Below, piece by piece: positions 32,220 to 39,934 of a stretch of DNA of 41,520 nt. The notes beneath the pieces were generated by a model. The model was not told where the DNA came from. It saw only the letters and a program-made list of their open reading frames with translations, and searched no databases. Position numbers and translations under genes: made by a program. Source of the DNA: Fibrobacter sp. UBA4297 (lineage in GTDB: Bacteria; Fibrobacterota; Fibrobacteria; Fibrobacterales; Fibrobacteraceae); assembly GCF_002394865.1 (NCBI RefSeq), contig NZ_DGUZ01000005.1:1-41520 (forward strand). The letters are read 5' to 3'. Each line of letters begins with the position of its first letter. Positions within the stretch are counted from its first letter, which is position 1.

Positions 32220-35200
32220 TTACTTCTTGACGGTGATGCGGAAGGCTTGGCCACCGTTCTTGGACTTCACGATATACACGCCGGAATTCTTGACGAGTCC
32301 AGACGTAATCGCATGGAGGTCTTCGACACCGCGAGTCGTAAACGCACCGACCTTCTTGCCCTGAGCATCAAAGACATTGTAGTTCTTTTCTGCGACAGAG
32401 AGGTCACGAATCTTGCCCGGGAGCGCTACAGGAATAAGCCCTTCCGTATCAGGATTTGCACCTTCCGTAATGTCCTTATCCGGCTGATTTTCGTAAATCT
32501 TGTCGATTTCCTTTTGGCTATATGGTGCAGGCGGAATTTCCTTGTTCCAGCCAAAGTTCTTGAAACCAAGCAGCGAGTATTCCGTCGGGTCGTTCAACTG
32601 CTTACGAATCGGCGCAATGCGGAACTTGTGAGAGTATTCGCGATTGGCATTCAGGCGGTAAGCGTTGAGCGGTTCTGCGCCCCAGGAGTTGATGCCACCG
32701 ACACCCATTTGGTGCAAGTCCACACGGAGCGTGATATCCTTGTCGCGTTTGAGTTCCCACGGGAGCTTCACATTAGTGAGCTGTTCCGGAGTGTAGTGCT
32801 GGGCGCTGAATTCCATGCGCGGGTTACCCACAATCATAAGGCCCTTGCCCGTCTTTTCGTTTGTAAGTGTCGCCCACTTGACATCGGTGCGCTGGCCCGT
32901 TTCGCCAATTTCCATGTACATGACGGTCATAGAGTCTGCATACGTCGAATAAAGTCCCATGAAGCTACCGCGGTTACGTCCGATGTAGTTTTCGTCCGGA
33001 CCACGACCAAAGTAACGGACCTTTTCGTAACCACCAGGAACAGTAAAGAGCGTACCCACGTTTGGCAAATAGCTCTTAGACCCATCTGGATTGAGCGTGT
33101 ATTCCACAACGATATCGCCACTGCCGTAAACCGTGTACGTAAGCTTCATGCGGGTGCTGCCGACATCCGGGAAACCGAAATTGAACGTCACCTGCGTTTC
33201 GCGAGCGGAAACTTCCTTGACTTCGGAAGTGACAGAGCGGTTGTTGCTAGCCTTGCGCCATTCGCCATGGCCGCGTTCCATGTTGAAGCCCTTGTCGTTA
33301 TCAATCGGGGCGCGCCAGAAGTTCGGACGGCCGCCGTTCTTGATAATCGTATCGCCATCAAGAACGTAGCTTGCAAGCGTACCGGACTTTTCGTCAAACT
33401 TAATCTTGAAATCAGAGCCTTCAATCGTGAGACCATTGTTCTTAGAGACCTTGTGGGCCTCCATGGTGCTCACATCAATTTCAGTAGACCAGAGCTGGCC
33501 TAAATCAATGCCGAACTGTTCATGACCGATGCTGTAGCCCGCCTTAGCCCAGAGTTCATCTTTTTTGAGGCGGAAATCGATATCCAGGAAGTACTCGGCA
33601 CCGACTGTCGTTTCAATCTTTGGCATGTCAATCGTTACGGTTTTCTTCTGGTTCGGACCGATGTTCATCTGTGACCCGTCAATCTTACCTTCCTTAATGA
33701 CCTTGCCGTTTTCCTTAATCTGCCAGAAGGCATCGAGGAAGTCGCCAAGATTCTTGTAGAGGTAGCGGCTTTCAATTTCAATCTTGCCCTTTGCGGCGTC
33801 TACGTTATGGACACGAACTTGACTGTACTGGTACTTGACTTCCCACATTTCCGGCTGGATTTTACGATCGGGGAACACGAGACCGTTAGCGCAGAAGTTG
33901 TCGTCGTTCTGCCAGTCGCCCCACATACCGCCAAATTCGAAGTACGGAGTTCCCTTGTGGCGCAGGCCCTGGTCAATGAAGTCCCAAATGAAGCCACCGA
34001 AAGAGCGCGGGTTACCGTAGAAGGCGTCCATGTATTCCTGCAAATCACCCACAGAGTTACCCATTGCGTGCTCGTATTCGCACAACATAATCGGCTTGTT
34101 GGCATCGCGATAATTCTGGACAGCATCTGGACCAAAGTACATCCAGCTGTTCACATCGGCATTGTTCCAGTCGCCTTCGTAATGCACATAGCGAGTGGAA
34201 TCGATCTGGTGAGCGCGTTCACGTTCCGAGGCAAACACGTTACCATTACCCGCTTCGTTACCGAGCGACCAGAGAATAATAGACGGATGGTTTTTGTCGC
34301 GCTGCACCATGGTATTCATACGGTCTACAGCCGGAGCGCGCCAGTCGTCGCTGTTCTTCGGGAGGTCATTGTTTGCACCGTGACTTTCGACGTTAGCTTC
34401 GTCAATCACGTAAATACCGTACTTGTCGCAGAGATCGTACATCACCGGATTGTTCGGATAGTGAGACATACGGAGCGCGTTGATGTTGAAGCGCTTCATG
34501 AGGATAATGTCTTTTTCCATACGATCGTAAGTCACAGCACGGCCGTTATCCGGATCAAGTTCGTGACGGTCCACACCATGGAACTTCACAGGCATGCCGT
34601 TTACGTACAAACGCGGAGCACCATTGTCTTTCTTGATTTCAATCTTGCGGAAGCCAATCTTGTTACTTTCAACTTGGAGAATCTTGCCGTCAGCATCCTT
34701 GAACGTGAGCACTGCGGTATAGAGGTCAGGCGTTTCAGCAGACCAGCGCTTCGGAGAAGAATACGGAATTTCGAAGTGGACGCTCTTTTCGGCACCATTC
34801 GGACCAATGCCGGAAACCTTCTGGGAAGTCGGCTTAATCACTTCGGCACCGGAAGCATCGTACAAAGAAAGTTCCACGGTGTAATCGCCAGACTGCTTGC
34901 CCGTAGAATTGTAAATCCAAGCGGTCGTCTTTAAGAGACCGTCCTTGTAGTTGTTCGTAAGAGTCGCATCAATCTGGAAGTCCTGAATATGGACCTGCGG
35001 CACAGCGTAGATATACACATCGCGCATAATACCGGAAAGACGGATAAAGTCCTGGTCTTCGAGCCAAGAACCGTCGCACCAGCGGAACACCTGCACAGAG
35101 ATGTTGTTTTCGCCCTTGCGGAGGTACTTATTGATATCGAATTCATGACCCGTGAAAGTATCTTCACTGTAGCCGACATAATTGCCGTTCACCCATACAT

Positions 35201-35717
35201 AGTAAGCAGATTCAACACCTTCAAAGTGCAAACGGATGCGCTTGCCATCCCAAGTTTCGGGAACCGTGAACGTACGGCGATAATGACCGACCGGGTTAAA
35301 ATCCGTCGGAGCATACGGTGCAGAAACGCGGTTGTTCTGGGACCACGGATAAATAACGTTCGTGTAAATCGGATGATCGTAGCCTAAAAGCTGCCAAGAA
35401 CTCGGAACCTTGATTTTATCCCACTTGGAAACATCATAGTTGTCCTTGTAGAAATCATTGTTACGCTGGCTAGGCTTATCGACATGGTAAAATCTCCATT
35501 CGCCCGAAAGCGTCTGGTACCATTCCGACGCGTGACGGTCGCCCTTCACAGCCTCTTCAACCGTGGAGTACGGCATCGAAGTCACATGCGGACTCAAAGT
35601 ATTCACACCAAAAATTCTCGGCTTGCCATTCCACTCGTCGTTAGGCTGGGCAAACGAAGATGCAGCCAACACAAGGCCAGCAGCCAAAACCAAAGACAAA
35701 CTAGAACCAAAGTTCAT
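32220..35717 (-). CDS. Exported GH2 beta-galactosidase (LacZ type)
   Basis: This 1165-residue enzyme has a signal peptide ending LAASSFA (about 23). The N-terminal sugar-binding domain is at about 40-240, followed by immunoglobulin-like domains. A TIM barrel has HGVDRHELDPDNGR, the acid/base Glu488 in LWSLGNEAGNG and the nucleophile Glu547 in IMLCEYEHAMGNS. The region from about 730 to 1010 is the LacZ small-chain-like beta-sandwich. The last ~60 residues are the C-terminal module (YNVFDAQGKKVGAF, then GVYIVKSK, ending ITVKK). It would remove terminal beta-galactose from oligosaccharides such as xyloglucan or galactan fragments. Export of a full LacZ-type enzyme fits surface or periplasmic breakdown of plant glycans. 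GGGAGG lies 5 nt before the ATG. Confidence 0.92.
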   Translation of the reverse strand: MNFGSSLSLVLAAGLVLAASSFAQPNDEWNGKPRIFGVNTLSPHVTSMPYSTVEEAVKGDRHASEWYQTLSGEWRFYHVDKPSQRNNDFYKDNYDVSKWDKIKVPSSWQLLGYDHPIYTNVIYPWSQNNRVSAPYAPTDFNPVGHYRRTFTVPETWDGKRIRLHFEGVESAYYVWVNGNYVGYSEDTFTGHEFDINKYLRKGENNISVQVFRWCDGSWLEDQDFIRLSGIMRDVYIYAVPQVHIQDFQIDATLTNNYKDGLLKTTAWIYNSTGKQSGDYTVELSLYDASGAEVIKPTSQKVSGIGPNGAEKSVHFEIPYSSPKRWSAETPDLYTAVLTFKDADGKILQVESNKIGFRKIEIKKDNGAPRLYVNGMPVKFHGVDRHELDPDNGRAVTYDRMEKDIILMKRFNINALRMSHYPNNPVMYDLCDKYGIYVIDEANVESHGANNDLPKNSDDWRAPAVDRMNTMVQRDKNHPSIILWSLGNEAGNGNVFASERERAHQIDSTRYVHYEGDWNNADVNSWMYFGPDAVQNYRDANKPIMLCEYEHAMGNSVGDLQEYMDAFYGNPRSFGGFIWDFIDQGLRHKGTPYFEFGGMWGDWQNDDNFCANGLVFPDRKIQPEMWEVKYQYSQVRVHNVDAAKGKIEIESRYLYKNLGDFLDAFWQIKENGKVIKEGKIDGSQMNIGPNQKKTVTIDMPKIETTVGAEYFLDIDFRLKKDELWAKAGYSIGHEQFGIDLGQLWSTEIDVSTMEAHKVSKNNGLTIEGSDFKIKFDEKSGTLASYVLDGDTIIKNGGRPNFWRAPIDNDKGFNMERGHGEWRKASNNRSVTSEVKEVSARETQVTFNFGFPDVGSTRMKLTYTVYGSGDIVVEYTLNPDGSKSYLPNVGTLFTVPGGYEKVRYFGRGPDENYIGRNRGSFMGLYSTYADSMTVMYMEIGETGQRTDVKWATLTNEKTGKGLMIVGNPRMEFSAQHYTPEQLTNVKLPWELKRDKDITLRVDLHQMGVGGINSWGAEPLNAYRLNANREYSHKFRIAPIRKQLNDPTEYSLLGFKNFGWNKEIPPAPYSQKEIDKIYENQPDKDITEGANPDTEGLIPVALPGKIRDLSVAEKNYNVFDAQGKKVGAFTTRGVEDLHAITSGLVKNSGVYIVKSKNGGQAFRITVKK

Positions 35718-35747
35718 AAGTCCTCCCTTATCATATTCCTAAAATCA

Positions 35748-35774
35748 AAAATACCCCCAAAACAGGGGTATTTT
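35748..35774 (-). promoter_or_regulatory. Hairpin in the 5' leader of GH2
   Basis: AAAATACCCC and GGGGTATTTT pair perfectly around a 7-nt loop, 31 nt upstream of the GH2 start codon. It resembles the ATACCCC hairpin upstream of GH95 and may regulate expression or protect the mRNA end. Confidence 0.4.
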
Positions 35775-35893
35775 ACAAGTGATTTTGCTAATTTCGTGGA
35801 TATATTGTCAAAGGGAAGGTACCTTTACGACTTTTTATGGAGCAATTTGGAAAGGCCTAATCAAACAAGCGCCAACACCTCTAAAACAAAATT

Positions 35894-35917
35894 TAATTCT
35901 CTTAATTTAAAGAATTA
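35894..35917. promoter_or_regulatory. AT-rich inverted repeat upstream of hipB
   Basis: TAATTCT and AGAATTA flank an AT-rich centre about 100 nt upstream of the hipB start. HipB-type proteins repress their own operon by binding inverted repeats, so this is a candidate operator. The E. coli sequence itself is not present. Confidence 0.35.
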
Positions 35918-36013
35918 TAAGCCAAATCACATATTAAACTATTAATTTAAATGAATTAAAAGTTGCAAAACACAAAGAAATATATTACATTTACTATAGA
36001 AAAAGGAGGGAAC

Positions 36014-36424
36014 ATGACAACATATTCCGCACAAACAGACGAATCCGCACTCGCACTGATCGGGAAACGCCTAGCCGCATTCCGCATCCGAAACAACTGG
36101 ACGCAAGCACAACTCGCCGAACAGTCGGGAGTAAGCAAAGGAACCATTGAACGCATCGAACGCGGCGATTCCGTGCAGATCGTAAATTTCATAAAAGTTC
36201 TGCGCGCATGCGGAATGCTCGAAAGCTTTTTGAGCGTCTTCCCGAACGACTTACCCTCCCCCATGCAACTTTTGTACATGGGAAAAATCAAGAACCGCAA
36301 ACGTGCAAGCACACCACGCAAAAACACCGCAAGCATTTTAAAAGAAAATTCCGCCGAATACAACGCAGGCGACCAAACTAACGGCACACCCCAAACGCCC
36401 TGGGTCTGGGACGAAGACAAATAA
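36014..36424 (+). CDS. hipB: HipB-like XRE family antitoxin/regulator
   Basis: A 136-residue protein with an N-terminal helix-turn-helix of the XRE type (about 12-70: LIGKRLAAFRIRNNWTQAQL, then SGVSKGTIERIERGDS). The C-terminal half is basic and flexible and ends PWVWDEDK. The ATG at 36014 has an excellent AAAGGAGG 6 nt upstream; an in-frame start at 35963 is rejected. The hipA gene starts 9 nt after its stop, so the two are cotranscribed. It should bind and neutralise the kinase and repress the operon. The name rests on context with hipA rather than on close similarity to E. coli HipB. Confidence 0.85.
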   Translation: MTTYSAQTDESALALIGKRLAAFRIRNNWTQAQLAEQSGVSKGTIERIERGDSVQIVNFIKVLRACGMLESFLSVFPNDLPSPMQLLYMGKIKNRKRASTPRKNTASILKENSAEYNAGDQTNGTPQTPWVWDEDK

Positions 36425-36433
36425 AGGTACATC

Positions 36434-37729
36434 ATGATTGCGGTAGAAGTTAAACTCTGGGGAACGACAATTGGAGCGCTTTCGATGATGGAAGGCGAAA
36501 GCGTCGCACGTTTTGAATACGCACCAAACTTTATCGGAGCTGGCATCGAGCCATCTCCTATAGTCATGCCGGTTTCTCGACAAATTTACTCGTTCCCGAC
36601 ACTGTCAAAGACGTTTCATGGACTGCCGGGACTTTTTGCAGACTGCATTCCAGACAAATTCGGCAATAGCATTATCGACTCGTGGCTTTTGCGACAGGGG
36701 CGTGCGCCAGAAAGTTTCACGGCGCTTGAACGCTTGTGCTATACGGGCAATCGCGGCATGGGCGCATTAGAATTTTTGCCGTTGCAGGGGCCAAATTCTG
36801 CGACAGACGATTCTCTGAATGTTGAGAATTTGAGAATTTTTGCGGCAGAAGTTCTAAACCAGCGCAAACGTTTTTCAACCAAAGCGCTCAGCAAAAAAGG
36901 CAGCAAGTCTTTTGAGGAAATTCTCAGGGTCGGTACGTCTGCAGGTGGCGCACGCGCAAAAATTCTCGTTGCCTACGACGAGGAGAGCGGAGAAATGCGT
37001 TCGGGGCAAGTCGCAACCGATCCGAGATTTGGCTATTGGCTTTTGAAACTTGACGACGTCACAAACAACCGCGATAAAGAAAACGCAGATATTTTCGGAT
37101 ACGGAGCCATAGAATTCACCTACTCGCAAATGGCAAAACTCGCAGGAATCGACATGACCGAATGCAGGCTGTACGAGTGCGCAGGCCACAGGCATTTTAT
37201 GACGAGACGATTCGACAGACTTGCCGGCGGAAAGAAATTACACTACCAATCGCTTTGTGGCATCGCCCACTACGATTTCAACATGCCAGGAGCTTACAGT
37301 TACGAACAAGCTCTAGACATTATTAAAAGACTTGGACTCGGCTATGAAGCGCTTGAAGAAATGTATCGGCGCGCCACATTCAACATCTGCGCTCGCAACC
37401 AGGACGACCACGCCAAAAACATCGGGTTCTTGATGGACAAGCGAGGCATGTGGACATTGGCACCCGCATTCGATATGACGTACGCCTACAATCCGCAAGG
37501 CGCATGGACAGGTTCGCACCAAATGACGTTCAACGGGAAGCGCAGCGGATTTAAGCTAGACGACTTCAAGGCAGTCGCCAAGTTTGCAGGATTGAAGCAA
37601 GGGCGTTACAAGAAAATTCTTGCCGAAGTTGAAGACTCTGTAAGGGAATGGCCAAAGCTCGCGAAGCAAAACGGAGTACACGCAAGGATTGCCCGAGCAA
37701 TTGCCGGAGTACATGAGTTTATTTTGTAA
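36434..37729 (+). CDS. hipA: HipA-like serine/threonine kinase toxin
   Basis: A 431-residue HipA-family kinase. The N-terminal subdomain covers about 1-120 (with SFPTLSKTFHGLPGLFAD). A glycine-rich GTSAGGARAK segment (168-176) corresponds to the phosphorylation loop, and YWLLKLDDV follows. The catalytic loop NQDDHAKNIGF supplies Asp324 and Asn329, and APAFDMT supplies the metal-binding Asp347. In E. coli HipA phosphorylates glutamyl-tRNA synthetase and halts growth; relatives have other targets. All core kinase residues are kept, so it is probably active. It lies between carbohydrate-active gene blocks, with no transposase or integrase beside it. Confidence 0.9.
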   Translation: MIAVEVKLWGTTIGALSMMEGESVARFEYAPNFIGAGIEPSPIVMPVSRQIYSFPTLSKTFHGLPGLFADCIPDKFGNSIIDSWLLRQGRAPESFTALERLCYTGNRGMGALEFLPLQGPNSATDDSLNVENLRIFAAEVLNQRKRFSTKALSKKGSKSFEEILRVGTSAGGARAKILVAYDEESGEMRSGQVATDPRFGYWLLKLDDVTNNRDKENADIFGYGAIEFTYSQMAKLAGIDMTECRLYECAGHRHFMTRRFDRLAGGKKLHYQSLCGIAHYDFNMPGAYSYEQALDIIKRLGLGYEALEEMYRRATFNICARNQDDHAKNIGFLMDKRGMWTLAPAFDMTYAYNPQGAWTGSHQMTFNGKRSGFKLDDFKAVAKFAGLKQGRYKKILAEVEDSVREWPKLAKQNGVHARIARAIAGVHEFIL

Positions 37730-37734
37730 AAAAT

Positions 37735-37762
37735 GTCGCCCCGGCACTGCGGCCGGAGTGAC
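37735..37762. repeat. Dispersed palindrome with GTGACA tail
   Basis: GTCGCCCCGGC and GCCGGAGTGAC form an imperfect palindrome just after hipA. Confidence 0.55.
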
Positions 37763-37770
37763 ATGTAAGA

Positions 37771-37803
37771 AAAATGGCGACCCTGAAGGTCGCCATTTTT
37801 TTG
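37771..37803. terminator. Bidirectional terminator between hipA and GH43
   Basis: AAAATGGCGACC and GGTCGCCATTTT pair around a 5-nt loop, giving U-tracts on both strands. It can serve hipA and the convergent GH43 gene. Confidence 0.9.
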
Positions 37804-37849
37804 AACATTTACCGGTCTTCACCCTAGCGGGTTCAGAATGACGCACTCG

Positions 37850-39916
37850 TTATTTCACGAGGACGCGGAAGGTCTTGGACTGGCCTACGCTGCGGACCAT
37901 GTACACACCCGGCACAAAGCCTGCGGCGCGGATGGACTTTGCAACGCTCTGACCGTTCACTTCAACATTGCCGAGGAACTTGCCGGTCATGCCAAAGACT
38001 GCGTAAATCTTTTCAGGAATCTGGAGTTCCACGCGAGCCTTCGTAAGTGCAATAGAACTTTCTTCGCAATCAAAGCCCATGCAGAACTTGAACCAGTCCA
38101 CGTTCACGAAGTTCCCGACAATCTGCATTCTGAGTACATGTTCGCCCTTCGGGATTTCCTTGGTCTTTGCTTCAACCGTAGAATAATGATCCCAATCTTC
38201 GCCCTTTTCGGCCTTGATGACATCGGTAATTTCCTTGCCATCAACGTAGAACTGGACGCCGACATCATCAGATGCCGTAGCCATGTTCAAACGAACCGTG
38301 TATTCAGACGCAATCTGGTTATCGATAGTGTATTCCACCCATTCGCCATCTTCGGTGTAACCGAGAGCGAAGCCCTTAGACGTGTCCGCAGAGTCAATTT
38401 GCACGATGTCCACTTCATCTTCGCGATAGGCACCGCCCTTGTTTTCGCGGTCGTTATCGTAAAAGGCCTTGTTGTGACCACCGACATCGTAATCTTCCGC
38501 TTCAATCTTGCCCGGGATTGCAGATGCGACTTCCTTGAACGGGGTCTGCGGAACAGCAGTCTTTTCGCTTTCCATATACCAATAGTCGAAATCGAAACCA
38601 CCCTGCTTGACAACAAAGAACAAGTCTTCAACGCCTGCAGCATCCTTCAAGTCGAAGGTGTTTTCTTGCCAGCTAGAACTTGCCGGGATGTTCATTGTTG
38701 CAAGTGTTGCACCTGTTTCGGACTTGGCATGGAGTTCAATCTTACCGCCATTACCTCTCGTGCAAACAATGATGCGGTCTGCGCCATCACCCATGTCCAC
38801 GGAGCGAACCTTTGTATAGAAGTTCGAACCCATGTTGGTGAGGTAGACGTTATCGCCCTGCTTTGCCACATGCTTGATGATGGTGTATCCACCGCTCTTG
38901 TCGACGTTGATGCCACCGACCCAAGACTTCGTTTCGGCTTCAACGCGCGTGAACGGGTCAAGGTTCTTAATCGGCTTCTTGACGCCATCATTCGTAGACT
39001 TGATGGTCGGAATCGAACCGTCAGCATTCCAGGTAAATTCTTCAACTGCAGTAGAACGGCTATAGCCACCGCCACTCACGTTCTTCTGGTTGTGATAGAA
39101 GAAGAAGCTACGCCCCTTGAAGTCAATGAGACCGGAATGGTTTGTGAACGCAGTACCGTTGCCCTGATCCATGATGACGCCGCCCCACTTCCACGGACCC
39201 GTCGGAGAATCACTGGTGGAGTAAGAAATCTTTTCGGGCACGCCATGAGAAGCGTAAATCATGTAATATTTTTTGTCGCGCTTGTGGATCCACGGACCTT
39301 CAGTGTAAACGGAGTTTCCGCTCGGAGAGAAGCCACGACTCATATCCGTCACCTTGATATCGCCATCGAACTCAATCATGTTTTCTTTGAGCTTGGCGTA
39401 ATAGAGCTTCGGGTTGCCCCAATAGAGCCATGCCTGGCCATCATCGTCAATCCAAACGGTCGGGTCAATGTAATCCCAGTTCGGACCTGCAAGATGCTGA
39501 CCATTACGAGCATCCTTGAACGGACCTTCCGGCTTGTCGGCCACAGCGACGTTAATAGCGCGGCCACCGCGAGTCGATTCCACAGTCACGTAGTAGTAAT
39601 ATTTGCCATTGCGACGAACAACTTGAGCAGCCCAGTCACCGTTTTTCTTGGCATTGCCACCAAAGCTTTCATTCGTGAGGATGAGTTCGCCCATATCGGT
39701 CCAGTTCACCATATCGGTGGTGCAAGAGACGCGCCAACCGTGCATGGTAAAGAAGGAACCGCCTTCGTCGTTTCCCGTGTACACGCAAACGGTATCGCCA
39801 AACACGACCGGAGCCGGATCCGGCGAATAGTACGTCTGGATAATCGGATTTTCAGCAAGCGCATTGGACGCAAAACCAAGTCCAAACGCGAGCAAAAGTT
39901 TATTTGTAAGTTTCAT
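37850..39916 (-). CDS. Exported GH43 enzyme with two CBM6-like domains
   Basis: This 688-residue enzyme has a signal peptide ending ASNALA (about 21). The GH43 five-bladed propeller covers about 25-310, with the catalytic triad Asp33 (SPDPAP), Asp151 (YIDPTVWID) and Glu206 (YTEGPWI). GH43 members are inverting beta-xylosidases, arabinofuranosidases or arabinanases; with xylanases nearby an arabinofuranosidase or xylosidase acting on arabinoxylan is likely. A first CBM6-like domain (about 320-455: FTRVEAETKSW, GFDFDYWYME) and a second (about 470-610: IPGKIEAEDYD, GYTEDGEWVEYTID) follow. The C-terminal module is YAVFGMTGKFLGN, GVYMVRSV, ending RVLVK. The ATG at 39916 is preferred to 39922 because GGAG then lies at normal distance. 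It starts 18 nt after the beta-helix gene. Confidence 0.92.
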   Translation of the reverse strand: MKLTNKLLLAFGLGFASNALAENPIIQTYYSPDPAPVVFGDTVCVYTGNDEGGSFFTMHGWRVSCTTDMVNWTDMGELILTNESFGGNAKKNGDWAAQVVRRNGKYYYYVTVESTRGGRAINVAVADKPEGPFKDARNGQHLAGPNWDYIDPTVWIDDDGQAWLYWGNPKLYYAKLKENMIEFDGDIKVTDMSRGFSPSGNSVYTEGPWIHKRDKKYYMIYASHGVPEKISYSTSDSPTGPWKWGGVIMDQGNGTAFTNHSGLIDFKGRSFFFYHNQKNVSGGGYSRSTAVEEFTWNADGSIPTIKSTNDGVKKPIKNLDPFTRVEAETKSWVGGINVDKSGGYTIIKHVAKQGDNVYLTNMGSNFYTKVRSVDMGDGADRIIVCTRGNGGKIELHAKSETGATLATMNIPASSSWQENTFDLKDAAGVEDLFFVVKQGGFDFDYWYMESEKTAVPQTPFKEVASAIPGKIEAEDYDVGGHNKAFYDNDRENKGGAYREDEVDIVQIDSADTSKGFALGYTEDGEWVEYTIDNQIASEYTVRLNMATASDDVGVQFYVDGKEITDVIKAEKGEDWDHYSTVEAKTKEIPKGEHVLRMQIVGNFVNVDWFKFCMGFDCEESSIALTKARVELQIPEKIYAVFGMTGKFLGNVEVNGQSVAKSIRAAGFVPGVYMVRSVGQSKTFRVLVK

Positions 39917-39934
39917 AGTCATCCCACTCCAAAA

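Noticed and set aside
35718..37850. Mobile element carrying hipBA
   Set aside because: No transposase, integrase, tRNA target or flanking direct repeats were seen.
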